Shown: positions 11,936 to 24,509, numbered from the stretch's first letter. The stretch is DNA of 64,000 bases from Schistosoma haematobium (GCF_000699445.3 NC_067196.1:71183864-71247863); one strand, 5' to 3'. Made by a program: numbers and translations. The notes: generated from the letters alone by a model not told the origin.

Positions 11936-12932
11936 CTTGTTCACTGGGTATGAAATTATTTCCAAGGGTTTATATTTTCTCATTGCCATTATTAATGACT
12001 GAAACAGGTCTCATCTTGAACATTAACATTGTGATATAGGTGCGTCTAACTGACTCATGAATAATTCGACAAAACACCAATTAATAAGGATGGTTTTGAA
12101 AATAGTATATATTATTATGAGACTGATGAAATAATTGTAAAAAATGGTTTAGATCTTGTGTTTAGTGATGGACTGATTCTTCATAAGGCAAATTTATACA
12201 ACCTTTTTTAAACATTTTTTATTTCTGTATTGCTAGTATTTATTATGAATGATTAAGTCCTTCACCGGACTTGTGATCAGTAACTCTATTACAATCCTTA
12301 TTTGGAAGTGAGAAAACATTCTTACGTAACAATCAATAATTTAGTAAAGTTAAAATTTGCTATAATTTTCTATGATAAGATAAAGAATATTCCAAGACTC
12401 AGTACTTTGGAATATAAAAAAATCTATTCTTTACCAAAAAGTCTTACTCCCTATCGACCGAGAACCGACAAATTACAATCAAATGAGAGAAAAAACAACA
12501 TTAAAAGCCATTGTTAATTAACGCCCGTTCATAAATTGTCAAATATAACTTATCACAACACTTGACCAGATGTACTCCATGTAATATATCAATGAGGACC
12601 TTTAATGTATCCCTATATGTTTACTATGGCATGTCCGAAAAAGTATTCATTTACACCATATTTTTAGATTAGTCTATTTGTTCAGAGTCAATATGCAGGT
12701 CATTGTTTTAGAATTTTCTTTCGAAAACTTTATATTAGATTAAATCTTCTTCTGTAGTAACTTATAGATACGTCAAAAAAACTTTAACAGGAAGTGTCGA
12801 ATCAATACTGAAAGTTAAGATGATTTGGAAAAGTCAGGAATCCAATTAAAAATTTTTATAGAATCTATCAAATTTCTTTAGTCAAACATTTTCAAATGTT
12901 ACCCTTAATTTTCTCTCATATTAACCAATTAG

Positions 12933-13072
12933 ATTCACAACCATCTTCTCCTGGAGAATCTGAAGCTGTTTCTCCAGTTGCACCGGGTTGTTACAATCCT
13001 CGTTATCCTCATCATCACCATCATCATATGCTAGGACCAAATTTATCCTGTCATCCTGGACCAACGGATATG
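12933..13072 (+). CDS. PKNOX/Prep exon: Ser/Pro- and His-rich linker
   Basis: A pyrimidine-rich tract ends in caattag at 12932 and the donor gtaatt starts at 13073. The first two bases complete the GAT codon begun at 1956, so the phase fit is exact. The 140 nt encode a linker with SQPSSPGESEAVSPVAPG followed by a run of six histidines (residues about 71-76 counted from the first window exon). PKNOX proteins have a variable, poorly conserved linker between the N-terminal domain and the homeodomain. The exon is therefore supported by position, phase and splice sites more than by homology. An upstream ATG in the same frame at 12899 is intronic. Confidence 0.82.
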
Positions 13073-13440
13073 GTAATTTTGTTTTGTCTTTTCCGGTTAT
13101 TCAAATTTAAATTTAGTTTCAATTTTTTTCAAATGTACATTATTCTGCTGTTATAGAATAACAACAGTTGTATACAAATTCACACTTGGTTTTTCAAGTT
13201 TCAAATAAGTTTATATGAGAGGATAGTTTATGTCAATCATTTATTGTTTGTATATTTGTATGTGTAAATGAATTCATGACTTAGCTAGGAATGTTTATGC
13301 ATGTGCTTACTTGACAACATTTCAAGCTACATACAGTAGGCATGGAGTCACTTCTATTATTGATTCCTGTTTATTCACATAAATCAAGTTAGATTTATGC
13401 TTATAAACATTAATTATAAACAATATATATACTGTGCAAA

Positions 13441-13640
13441 TGCTACTGCTACTGTGGTGTATGTTACTCATGTCTGTCGACATAAGTAGTATGAAATATC
13501 AATCAGAAGTGGAAGATTAAAATAAGGAGAAAAGAGAAGGAAAACAGAAAGGAATTGGAATACAAACTGAATTGGAGGAATCATGAAGGAAGTAAAGGAC
13601 AACTGAAAGATGTGCAACTGATGCATTTGATGTATGATTT
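13441..13640 (-). repeat. Dispersed repeat family C copy
   Basis: The minus strand reads tgattgatatttcatactac, ttatgtcgacagacatgag and acataccaccacag-like ends. This parallels 58250-58460, including a pyrimidine-rich arm of about 100 bases (ctttctgttttccttctc). Class unknown. Confidence 0.6.
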
Positions 13641-14819
13641 TCACATTTTACTTACTGTGTGATTGTGTATCAATCATCAACCTGGTCTTCCACATTTGGG
13701 TGTTCATTCACTGATACTGCTAATTATTTTTCAGCAAAATACCAACGATTGTAATTGTAAACCGGAGTTTTAAGATTCTATTTTCAGTTGATTACTCGAT
13801 CATGGAATCGATCAGTATAAAATCAAAATATAAGCGCCTTTTTATAATTGATTACTTGAAATAGGTGCTAAACGTTACTTAAAAAACCAGAGAACTTTAA
13901 GCACAGCCGGTATCAGTTTAATTACACTTAACATGTACGAGGCAAATATGAAACAGTTACTCTGAAAGTTTTAAATTTCTCTGATCATTTTTCCGACATG
14001 AACTTCTAAAGAATTTGGTCTTTATAAACTTATCGTTTTTTTTCAAAGCCCTAGTAAATATTAAGAAGTCATTGAGTCAATAGTTGAGAAGTTAAATTAG
14101 TTGAGCTTATATTTAGTCCATAACCTAGGTTACTAGACAATAAGCTGTATATCCAATATGCTACTTCTTGTGGGATTAGAATGAGCGTCACCCAGAAAAT
14201 GATGTTACCATTGATTTGTTCAGTCACTGACCAGCCTCGAGTAGGATTATAATAAAATGACAAAATATTTCACACTTGGTCTTGAATGAACCTCCTTCTG
14301 GCGTTCTAAAAAAAGAATTAGTACTTTACGGTTCGATGTCAGATGTATATGGATATAATTGCGTCAAGATATGACCAAAATTAATCAAATTTTCAAATGT
14401 TTTGCAGTTTGTCCATGGAAATATGAGTTTACCTAATCAACACTAAACTTATAAAAAAAGTATCAAAATACAATATCATATCCAGAGTGAAAATTAAAAT
14501 TTGTTATCTAATGACCTATGATTGATGCTTATAAATGTTGTCCAACATCTAAATTATGGGTACACATAAAAGTATTTAAGTTACGAACACTATTGATATG
14601 TGTTCTATATTTTCTAATTATTAACTTAAATTGTCGTATAGTTCGGTCTTACCAGAAATAAGTAAGTATTAGTACAGGCGATCATTAAATATTCATAGCT
14701 TTGATAAAGGATTGATCTTAATTGGATAACCGTTAAAAATTAGGTAGTACTGGACATATGTTCCATTTTAAAGTTTGTGATAATGCATGAACATCTTGAA
14801 GTTGGACATATACATAATT

Positions 14820-14945
14820 CAATTCCAGCTCAGTGGTTAAGTGTTTGCACGCAAAACCGAATGTCTTGGATTTTATTTCATGTGATGGATGCTTACTACT
14901 GAGAAGTCTCATATTCGGGTGAAATAGTTGTTCAGTACCACGTGA
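14820..14945 (+). mobile_element. Degenerate family B tRNA-like element
   Basis: CAGCTCAGTGGTTAAGTG (A-box region) is followed by a decayed B box and by gatgcttactactgagaagtc, which aligns with the B hammerhead stem I and core. The downstream GAAA strand is only partly kept (GTGAAATAG). Confidence 0.5.
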
Positions 14946-16485
14946 TTTACATTGGTTGTTCAACTAAGATCAATCGGTAACGTGAATTATGAAAATAAGT
15001 AAATATACTGAGCCCAATTCCAAGATGACCAGATTCTGCTAAATACTTATTACTAACAATATTGGTTGCAAAAAAGATCATGATGTGTAACTTTGAATCT
15101 GCAGGTTTGAATTAATGTACTTCTGATGTTTTCCTGACAAATTTATGCTTATAACTACTAAAGTCATCTAACCATGGTTTTATTAAACTGACCTGCGAAG
15201 AATTGAATAATTTGTTGATAGACCTTGATTTGATATGATTTTAGTAAGAAGTTCAACGAATACTTTACTACAACAATTCCTATTAGATGTCCACTCTGAT
15301 GCAGACATGTTTAACCGGGTACACAGTTGAAATCGGAACATTCGCAACACTCGTTCAATTAAAAAACCCACATTAGAGTTAACAAATTATAACCTTAACT
15401 AGACAATAATTCTATACTCAACAACCATTATTCCTACGGAAGCTGCTTCAACTTTTTCGGTCAGAAAGCTATGAAATACAGAAGTAATATAGTAGTGAAT
15501 AAAGACTACCGTTCATTAGTGACTGTAACTGTAATAGGAATACTAGTTTCAACATACCAAACAGTTGAATATAGTCCATAAAATAAATACGGACAACTGA
15601 TTTCCTATTCAAGACTTAAACCTAATAGATTAAACAATATACATTGACAGTATATGAAGCATAGATGTCTGTACATAAGTAGATGAATAAATGTCATTGT
15701 AACTAGAATTCACATATCAAATGATCCAGTTCATTTGTCATAACACTTTTAACAAATTCATTTCCACAAAAATAGAAAACACATCTGATTAGGGCTACTC
15801 GTATTTCGTTTTTTTTATTTGAAAAAAAACGCTTCCTACACAGTAGGTGGCCATAGAGAATGTAAATGTTCTTCCCATATGATTCCATTACTTATTACTT
15901 TATACGTTAACTTTTTTCTATTTTACAAAATAAATATGGTTGAATAGAGGAGGATTTATATAAACAAACATTGACTTTTAAATTTCAATATGCAAATTCC
16001 TTTTTTTCTTACATACATACAAAATCTATGCACGCATTCATGGGAAGTTCAGTTACAAGAAGCCTATGAATGCATACTGATATTCTTGAATATAAAACTA
16101 ACTCCAAATAACAAACTACATAGTTAAGAATATATGGTAGGTTTTTCTATTCTGTTATAAAGTAACGTACATTTTAAAAATCTGCATTTAATCTATGAAG
16201 ACATTTAATGACAGTTTTCTATGAGATTGTCTCATCCAACGACAGATATATTGAAAAAGAAGTTTATTAGTTAATTCTACCATAACTATATAACCATCAA
16301 AATGTCTTTGTAGTTGGCTGATGAATGCGATTGCTAGTTGGATGGATTTAAAGAAAAGAAATTCTGATGTCACTAATCACACTTTCATAGAATATTTTAT
16401 TTGTGATTTATAACAATTTGATCTAATAAATCAATACACTTATCCGGAATCAATTGAAGTTAGACCATTATGGAAAACTTGGAGG

Positions 16486-16529
16486 CACTGGACGGTCGTT
16501 TCATCCTATTGTGGGACTCCTCAGCAGTG
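16486..16529 (-). ncRNA. B-type hammerhead motif, intact core (minus strand)
   Basis: On the minus strand the motif reads CACTG, CTGAGGA, GTCC...GGAT (one G-T wobble), GAAA, CGACCGTC, CAGTG. Stem I is a perfect 5 bp pair. The cleavage triplet is GTC. All conserved core residues are present. Confidence 0.75.
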
Positions 16530-16602
16530 CGCATCTACGATCCCGTCTTGAGGGACTCGAACCCAGAACCTATCAATCTCACAGGGCGGGACTGTGTGTT
16601 CT

Positions 16603-16646
16603 CACTGCTGAGGAGTCCCATCCTAGGACGAAACGGCCGTTCAGTG
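16603..16646 (+). ncRNA. B-type hammerhead motif, intact core (plus strand)
   Basis: The motif reads CACTG (16603-16607), CTGAGGA (16608-16614), a stem II of GTCC/GGAC, GAAA (16630-16633), CGGCCGTT with cleavage triplet GTT, then CAGTG (16642-16646). GTT satisfies the NUH rule but is usually slower than GTC. Stems I and II pair fully. Confidence 0.75.
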
Positions 16647-18256
16647 CTTCCAGGTCTTCCATGGTGGTCTAGCTTCAATTGACTGAAGATTTCAACTATT
16701 CAAATTTCCAAAACCTCCACAAAACCCCTTCCGACTATCCAGAATTGTTTGAAGAAAAAGAAAACTGTCTTGACTGATTGGTGAAAGTGTTGCTAAATTT
16801 AGTACCAATATCTTGGAATCAATCCCCCACAACTAAAATTAATCAAGAATGCATGACATTCTTTACAGACGAGGAACTTCAAAGAATATACAAACAAAAG
16901 CTACTTCTATGGATAGATAAACCTAAATTGGAAGATAAAGTATATCATTTCATTCATTTAATTGTGAGTAACATTTCGCCAATGTACCATAGTTTATCCA
17001 CTAGAAACTATAAAAACAAAAGTTTTCATTCTTTCATCATAGCAAGAAAAGCTACCTATAAATGAATGTTTATTTTAATCTACAATAATATCCGAATGAG
17101 TAGAAAATTGAATTTTTTTTTGACACTTCACTACATAATATAAATCGTTTCTTCGAAGAACAAATAACTTTTTCATGTTAACACAAGTTCCATTGTTACG
17201 AGGAACAAACCAACTCAAGTATTTTGTGCATGTATAGAAATCTGTTAATATAAATACCATTTCCATGCCATAACAGAACGATGTTGTTCATGGTAGATAA
17301 TATATAATACATATAGTTTTTTTAAAAACAGACTAACAAGGCACGTATTCCACCTGAGAAATCCGATTAAACACTTAAGTGACATTTTGATAGAATATTA
17401 TACTTGGATGTCCAGAATAATTTATTTAGCTTTGGTATCTAAAAATCTAAATGTCTAAGCAACTATCGATAGCCTATACTAAGAGTACATTATGCATTTA
17501 TGACAACGGTAACAAACCCGTAAAATGAATTTTTCCCTTTTCCGAAAACTCCTTCAAATTAATACATTATGTAACTTAGAAAAATTTCCCCTATCATATG
17601 TAGTTTTAGTAAGAAAGGGATCCTGTCTGTTGTTCATTTGTTTTTTGAATTAGAGGGACATGAGAATGCTTTATTTAATTTACCGTTTTAATTTGTGCAC
17701 GTTATATCATGTCTATTAAGCACAAGGCCAAGTATTAAAACAGTATTCTCTACTATATAATTTAATCATCATTAGAATAGATGAGAACGAAAGATTTTAA
17801 CATTAATTCTCCTGATGTTAAACTACTGAGTACCAGCTATTATCGGAGAATGAAACTGTGTGTATCATAAATCGCAATCTCTCTATAAAAATACGCATTA
17901 AACACCGGGATGAAATATTTTGAATCCATGACAGCAATTATACATGACTAATAATAATTTGCACACAAGAACTATATACCGTTTTTAAGCAATTTAAAGA
18001 TACTTTAGTTGGAGTTTTATAATGGGGTTCTTTCTTATGATGTAGGATTACTAGCTCTAAATCCTACTCTGCTCCTTTATCTGGCTATGGAACCGTCAGT
18101 AACTCTAGAGGAGCTCCCAGAAGAAATAATAAACACTAAAGCAACACCAAAAACAAAGTATTTTTGCTGGACTTCTTTGGAGAAATGATTTACACTATGT
18201 GATGAAGTGTCAAATATTTAATTTTCTACTCATTCGGATATTTTCAATTTTATATT

Positions 18257-18644
18257 ATCAGAAGGGGTTTGTGGAGATTTTTAGAAATTTTCACAGATTG
18301 AAATCATGAGTCAGTTGAAGCTAGACCACCATTGAAAATCTGGAAACACTGGAGTTCAACCAGGTCTGTTGTGAGATATCAGCTCACTGAAGACAATGGT
18401 ATATGGTGGCGCAACTTCGTGGATTGATTGAAGTTAGACATTAACACCGTTGGATGCCGGCTCAGTGGCCTAATGGTTAAGTGCTCGCGCGCGGAGCCAG
18501 CAGGTCCTGGGGTCGAATCCTGCGGGGTGCGGGGTCGTGGATGCGCACTGCTGAGTAGTCCCATACTAGGACGAAACGGCCGTCCAGTGTTTCCAGGTTT
18601 TCAATGGTGGTCTAGCTTCAACTGACTCATGATTTCAATCTGAA
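18257..18644 (+). mobile_element. Family B element, 388 bp, with perfect 11 bp target-site duplication
   Basis: The 11-mer aattttatatt lies at 18246-18256 and 18645-18655. In plus orientation the element has a left terminus starting gaaggggtttgtggag, then A box GGCTCAGTGGCCTAATGG and B box GGGTCGAATCC. The hammerhead near 18551-18594 has stems and GAAA intact but core CTGAGTA. The right terminus follows. Part of the interior is inverted relative to the 1287 and 3361 copies. Confidence 0.9.
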
Positions 18645-18777
18645 AATTTTATATTGTTTTTTTTAACCTTATAAACCGTGCGTAATCGTTAATTTATTTC
18701 AAACTATCAAGTTAAATGTTGATAATGGTAATTATGTATCATAATTGACAAGCCTTTACTTTTGTTCAACTTTCAAG

Positions 18778-19188
18778 ATTCCACCAGAATATCAACGTCA
18801 TTTATCCAGTCGACTAGATGATGAATCTTTATGTGGTTCATCTGATGTAGAAAATCTCCGTTCAGATTGTTTACATTCCAATTCACTTCCCAATATTCGC
18901 ACAGGTTATGATATGAATGGATCATGTTATACACCAAATTTTCATATGGCTAATTATAATTCACCTTATTTTATGGATAAATCTATTGTTCAAGATGGTT
19001 CAGTTTCATGTGATGAGTCACTATCCCAGCTGCATTCATTTCTTTCACCATATGGATCAACTGCTTTAAACAGTGCAGCATTTCATGCTAGTTTAGATGG
19101 ATTATGTGTCGGTGGAAAACAAAAACGTGGTGTACTTCCTAAACGTGCAACTCAAATTATGAAACAATGGCTATTTCAACATCTTGTA
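18778..19188 (+). CDS. PKNOX/Prep exon: linker and first part of TALE homeodomain
   Basis: The acceptor is ttcaactttcaag ending at 18777 and the donor is gtaagt at 19189. The 411 nt encode 137 residues in phase 0. The first 115 are a Ser/Asn/Tyr-rich linker. The last 22 or so, KRGVLPKRATQIMKQW then LFQHLV, are the N-terminal arm and first helix of a TALE homeodomain. The KRGVLPK motif is typical of PKNOX and Meis. The homeodomain is interrupted just before the HPYP loop, and its remainder lies 28.5 kb downstream at 47706. The in-frame read-through past the donor adds only VSQ and a stop. Confidence 0.95.
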
Positions 19189-19816
19189 GTAAGTCAATGA
19201 TTAGATTTGGAACTCTAAACTATTAAATTTCACACTTTAATAAATTAAAAGAAAAAAAATCATAATTTTAACAAAAATTGGTGCCAACTATTTTATTGTA
19301 GCTGACTAATAGGGAAAACTACACGGTATCTTTGAGTAGTTATCATTATCTCTTCAACAGAATGTCATCATCACTTCTCGTCTACGTTCTAATGTTTTAT
19401 CTAAATGAGATTTAAGTTGCTAGAAAGAGAAGGCGATAGAAGAATTATGAAATTCATTCTATTTTACTTAATTACATTATTCATTGGACGATGTGATAAC
19501 CTAAATTTCTATGTAACTTAAAAATGCCTAATCATAAAATGTGATCGTTTATCTTAATATAATCACTTGTCTTTAACACTAAAACAAAATTCTTGGTGCA
19601 TATTGATCGATGAGTTTAACTTTCAATTGCAAGATAACCTCGAAAAGATATTTCAGTCAGTAAAACAGTGATGATTTATCTCTTGTTGATAAAAAGGAAA
19701 TGTAAAATACTTTTCCAGTTTATTGTTTGATTACTGTGTTGAATGAATTTTGTTCATTCAGTATTCAAACAGTTGAACAACTCTATATTACGGTATATTT
19801 TATTCGATATAATATA

Positions 19817-20365
19817 ATTACTTACTTACGCCTATTACCCCTTCTGGAGGAACATAGGCCGCCCACCAGCACTCTCCATCCAACCCTGTCCTGGGAAATA
19901 CTTTCCAGTTGCTATTCATCCTTTTCATGTCTGCCTTCAATTCCCGACGTAGTGTGTTCTTCGGCCTTCATCTTTTCCTCTCAGGATTTCAAATTAGCGC
20001 TTGCCTCATGATGCAGTTTGATGATATCATCAATGTGTGTCCTATCCACTTCGGACGTCTTTTCCTAATTTCCACCTCAGCTGGAAGTTGGTTTTTCCTC
20101 TACCACAGTAGGCTGTTGCTGATGGTATCCGGTCCAGGAACATTCAGTAAATTACATGGGCAATTCTTTATAAATACTTGTACGTTTTTTATTCTTGCTG
20201 TAGTAGTCGTTGAAGTTTCAGCTCTGTACTGTAGGACTGACTGTTTTGACGTTTGTATTAAAGATTCTCACTTTGATATTGGTTGGAAGTTGTTTTGAGT
20301 TCCATATAGTCTTCAACTGTAGGAATGTTGTCCTTACTTTGCCGATCCTCGCCTTTATGCGATTC
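19817..20365 (-). pseudogene. RTE-clade non-LTR retrotransposon, 5'-truncated 3' end
   Basis: On the minus strand, fragments of the C-terminal part of an endonuclease/reverse-transcriptase polyprotein appear in several frames, with stops and frameshifts. The clearest is [20 protein letters not shown] near 20030-20090. Others are a YGAET-like Cys-poor segment near 20220 and a GR...LRRELKADMKRMNSNW-like region near 19915-19960. The 3' end is TAAGTAAGTAA at about 19818-19828, typical of schistosome RTE-type elements. The catalytic RT core is absent, so it is dead on arrival. The plus-strand open frames across it are shadows. Clade is assigned from motif memory, not a search. Confidence 0.75.
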
Positions 20366-21314
20366 AGTATATAAATATTAATAAATGTCTAAATCCATTA
20401 CCTTTTACTGATTACTTTTATTCATTTGAAAGATTTTAATATTTCTATGGTTATACTTTATCTGAATAAGATAATTTATCCATGGAGTTCAAACGATTGA
20501 CAAAAAATTCAAATTACACATAAGAGTCAATCACAACCTATGTAAACATAATAAACTGTTCATTACCAATGGGAAAATTCTAATAACCTATTTATTCCCC
20601 AGTTTTGCACTGACGATGATGTCAAGCAAAACTTTGAGAGTCTTACGGTAAAAAAAGCAATCTAGTAGAGAGGAAAGTTCTTCAACATAATATATCTTAT
20701 TTTCAATTGCGAGGTTTTATTATGGTTAAAATGAATTGAACCATAGTAGATGGTATATTCACTTAGTTGGCAACAATATTTTGTTCTAAATGTTTGTATA
20801 AATTATATTATTCTGATCGAAATTACATAAATGTAATCCAGTTGAATATCAGTCATATCCATTGTCCTTAATGCAGTTTATGAAATGTCAGTCAAAGTAT
20901 TTCACAGAAATAAAAGGTCAAAATGATTTATAACTTGATAAACTAATTCACAGAATAGTTCTGATGAAAATTTTATTTACATTAAGGCTAGTGAAGCACA
21001 CGTTAATTGATTTATGAAGATTGAATGGGATGGGAAATTTACATTTATAATTGTAAATCTGGAAAACGTATCAGACAATATGGAAACATAGGTTCTTATT
21101 GAAGTTAGAATGAGAGATTTGTGTGCGTAAATTTATGGAAAATCAAATCTTGTCCTTCATATATCATATAATTTGTCTTGATTATTTGTGGTTATTTTGA
21201 AGTTGTATATCATCAAAAAGGTTACTGGTGAAATGTATTGATCTACATATAAATGTATGTTGAAGTACGAATCCATTTTGGTGTAGCGTATTCTCTACAA
21301 AACTTATAAGGTTG

Positions 21315-21527
21315 TATCAGAAGAGTTTTCTATAGATATTATAGTGATTCTAACAGTTGAGGTCATAAATCATGAGACTGATGTGTCCCGGGTTCGAATC
21401 TCGTCAGGCGAGTTCGTGGATGTGTATGGCTGAGGAGTCTAACATTAGAACGAAACGACCATCCAGTGCTTCCAGGTTTTCCATGGTGGTCTAGCTTCAA
21501 CTGACTCATGATTTCAACCTGTGAAAT
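21315..21527 (+). mobile_element. Family B element, internally deleted
   Basis: The left end tatcagaagagttttc is followed by B box GGGTTCGAATC near 21389 and a hammerhead core at 21430-21455 (CTGAGGA and GAAA, triplet ATC). The right terminus (ggtggtctagcttcaactga) closes it. The A-box half and the stem I 5' strand are lost. Confidence 0.8.
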
Positions 21528-22392
21528 TCAATAATTGGTTAGTTTCTTAGCAATCAATAAATGAGATTTGAAATACTTGATAAATATTATTGAATTTTTA
21601 AATAAAATAAAACTTGATCAAATTATTGAAAACTAGGTAATAGTGAAGATCTCTTTGTGGAATCTTTTGTAGAGTGTAATCCTAAACGAACAACAAGATT
21701 GAGACAAGAATATTCAGCTCACTTAGTTTGTTCAAAAAACCTTTTAATAACTGAATTACAGATTATAAATTTAAGTTTTTTAACTTTGATAAAATTTTAA
21801 TACAATACAATTTTCACTATAGAATAGTTGTTATCTCGTATCCTACATGGATTACACCTTAGATTACAGTTTTTCCTTAAGATTTTAGGAAATCAATCTT
21901 AAATAATTACTGAATATATGGTTATTATCATTAACTGAAATGGTTTTGTACATAAACATTCTAAACGAAATCTTCACTACAAACTGGTGACATATTAATA
22001 TTTCACTGATCGCATACAGCATGTTAGTTAGTCGCCTGTAATGAGCGATTGAGTGTTGAATCTAAAGATTTGAAATTGTATGATGTGTTTAATAAGCTAA
22101 CAGATACACTAAAAATATACCATTTTATTTAGCCATCAAGTTTTTATTGTTTTTTATGTAACCATATTTATTGTATTATTTGTTAGAGAATACAAAATAA
22201 GGAAACTTAAACCAGTTATAAGACTTGAAGTAAATGAAAACTTCTATATTTTTAAGAAAAAAATGTACTATTAGTCAGTCAATCAGTCACTCATCTACAA
22301 CGTAGGATCAGGCACATATACACATCGAGCCAAGTTGAATACACATTCAATTAGATTTGATTTGATTTAATAACAAAAAATGCGAACAGTAA

Positions 22393-22413
22393 GAGATAGA
22401 GAGAGAGAGAGAG
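22393..22413. repeat. GA dinucleotide microsatellite
   Basis: A short gagagagagaga run. Confidence 0.85.
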
Positions 22414-23659
22414 AAGGATAGAAAAATCTTCATACGATCATGTAAGTATCTCAGTAGGACTCTATCATTCCTAATGGGTTGTCATTCTAACTAAAATTAT
22501 ACTGTTATAGGTATTATTTATAAATAGAGTAAGACATAAACCAATGGGACCATATTCATGATTAGTATTATCATGTACCTATCAATTTACATGATACTAT
22601 TTCTACTATTACTATAAGTGCCTGTATTAAAGATAATTTTATAACAAAAAAACAATACGGGTGATATAATTAATTACTGTTTCACTCGACGATAATAACA
22701 ATAATGCATTGAAAAACAAACAAACAGTGTAAGACACTCAGTAAAGAAACAAAAAACAAACAATCATGCAGGGAAAAATCACCATTGTATAATTTTAAAT
22801 GAATAATGAATCAACCACCTGTGGTGAATGTAATTTAGAATAATCATAATTATTACTATTATGAGTAGTCTAATTACTTGTATGTTAGAGAAAAAGAATA
22901 AAGAAAAATCTCGATATAATATCATGTTTCACGTGTACAAAAATCATATCTAGTTAATAATCATAATAATAGGCAGATAATACTATATGATTGTAACTAT
23001 GTTCTTGGAAATATTTCTACTCTTGGTAATTATTTTCTTACAGAGAAAATATTAAAAAATAATGGTGAAATACTTTTTTAGGGGAAAATCTTGTGCAATT
23101 CTTTTTGGGCCTCCTCTACCCTGTGAATTTCACTGAAGATTCATGTGTGTGTTCGTGTCATGGGTATGTGTGTGTGGGGGGGCGGGAAATCATTGCTACA
23201 AGTTGAATTTACTCGGGTTTTCTATTTTCCTTCCTATTTTCGTTAATCCTTCATTGAATTAATTAACTGTTTTTCTGTCAATTATCTATACTACTCCTTG
23301 AGAAATAATTGAAAAATTATATTATAGATTATTATCATTATCATGTTGTTATTGTTATCAGATCAAAATGATAATGTTAGAGAATAATTAAAACATTAAA
23401 GTGAGTTTTGTTGGCTCAAAATAAGTGTCGATGAAATAATAATCATCGTACAACTTAATTTGGATGTAAGTGTTTTAAGAAGGGTTATTTAATTTGTATG
23501 TGGTATTCTTTACAAATTGAAATTAGTTGAGATATAATGATAGGTCAGACATTATTCGAGAGCTATTTTGTTCTATTTTGAGATCGCCCAGTTATCTAGG
23601 ATTGAGGTAACCTTCACCATTAACAAAGTACTATCTTCACTCCATATCATGAAATAACT

Positions 23660-23800
23660 AACTGACAACCTAGTGGTTCAGTAGCTAGGGGCTCACTGAG
23701 AGACCTAAATGTTTCGTGCTAAACTAGTGATGGAGTCATGGTTCCACGCTCGCTGAGGAGTCCCATAATAGGACTTCAAAATTGTCAAACATTGCTTGGT
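23660..23800 (+). mobile_element. Truncated family B element
   Basis: GGTTCAGTAGCTAGGGGCTC resembles the A-box region, and cgctgaggagtcccataata with GGAC is the first half of the B hammerhead. The GAAA and 3' side are missing. Confidence 0.55.
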
Positions 23801-24509
23801 TGATCATTTATACTCCGAACAAGATCAATCCATTACAGGTATCGTTTACAAATAATAAGCAATTAAAATTCATTTACTATCACGATCACTCATGTAAATC
23901 TTTTATCGTGTTAAACTAAATCAGTAAAGTAATAAAGGTCAGTTTTTAACACAAATTGGTAAATATCAATTGAAGAATTGTTTGAAACCAGGCTTACTGT
24001 GAAGTTATGATGTTCTAGTTTAGCGAATCTCAAATAAGAACAGCCATAACCCTAAATTGGGATAGAGAATCAGTAAATACAAGCCTCTCAAGGAATGAAA
24101 AAGATGTTCAATTGACAAATTAACAAGTTTTCTCCATTTAACAGTTATCTCCATGACATTTGTTTTCCATGTACGGCAGTCATTGTCGCTCAGCTAAAGA
24201 AAGTTAAATAAAGTTTATGTCATTTGAATGTCGTTCTATGAATCCCATTTATTATCAGTCAGTTAATGTCGAATATTGAATGGATCAAGTTTTTTTCTAA
24301 ATGAATCTAACTGGTCTAATATTTAATGAATTTCATGTCACTATTATACTTAATAATTATATCATATTGAACTGGAGACTAAATTACGTTGGTTAATGTA
24401 AAAAGTATTTTACATTTTACTTAGTTCTAAAATAGATCAAAAGCTTACATTATGAAGTTTAAAACTTTTCATAAAGTTTATCTTCTCATTGTAAACAATG
24501 ACTATGATT

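Larger units (their letters stand above)
1957..12932 (+). other. PKNOX-like intron (11.0 kb)
   Basis: It holds the two well-preserved family B elements at 3361 and 7614, a family A element at 10611 and degenerate fragments at 2220, 5552, 8765 and 11835. The stretches 3820-5550, 5640-7600, 8106-10610 and 11936-12932 are AT-rich unique-looking DNA, with no gene seen. Confidence 0.85.
16451..16735. mobile_element. Family B compact inverted element with hammerheads at both ends
   Basis: The two termini are inverted copies (caattgaagttagaccatta / ggtggtctagcttcaattg). Each carries a B-type hammerhead with an intact core: minus strand 16486-16529 and plus strand 16603-16646. Only about 70 bases of tRNA-like material remain between them (ggactcgaacccagaac). 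An imperfect 10-mer pair (tatccggaat at 16441-16450, tatccagaat at 16736-16745) may be an aged target-site duplication. Confidence 0.85.
13073..18777 (+). other. PKNOX-like intron (5.7 kb)
   Basis: It holds a repeat C copy (13441-13640) and family B elements at 14820, 16451 and 18257. The rest, notably 14946-16450 and 16746-18245, is AT-rich. A 95 nt exon-like segment at 16869-16963 has good splice-site matches but would break the frame. Confidence 0.85.

Noticed and set aside
12302..12517. 71-codon frame upstream of the His-rich exon
   Set aside because: No homology to PKNOX, no matching acceptor or donor phase, and AT-rich codon content as in random intron.
16454..16682. Overlapping open frames of about 70 codons
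   Set aside because: They lie wholly within a family B element and include the hammerhead and tRNA-like boxes. Similar frames recur in other copies at 1451, 18379 and 27080.
16778..17065. 95-codon frame as a standalone gene
   Set aside because: No recognisable domain. Its middle could be a cryptic exon but would disrupt the PKNOX frame.
19727..20298. Plus-strand frames of 94 and 129 codons
   Set aside because: They are antisense to the RTE reverse-transcriptase relic. The recognisable protein motifs are on the minus strand.
22258..22340. Short cagtcaatcagtcactca-type direct repeats as an array
   Set aside because: Only a few imperfect units with no regular spacers, so this is not a CRISPR or a real tandem array.
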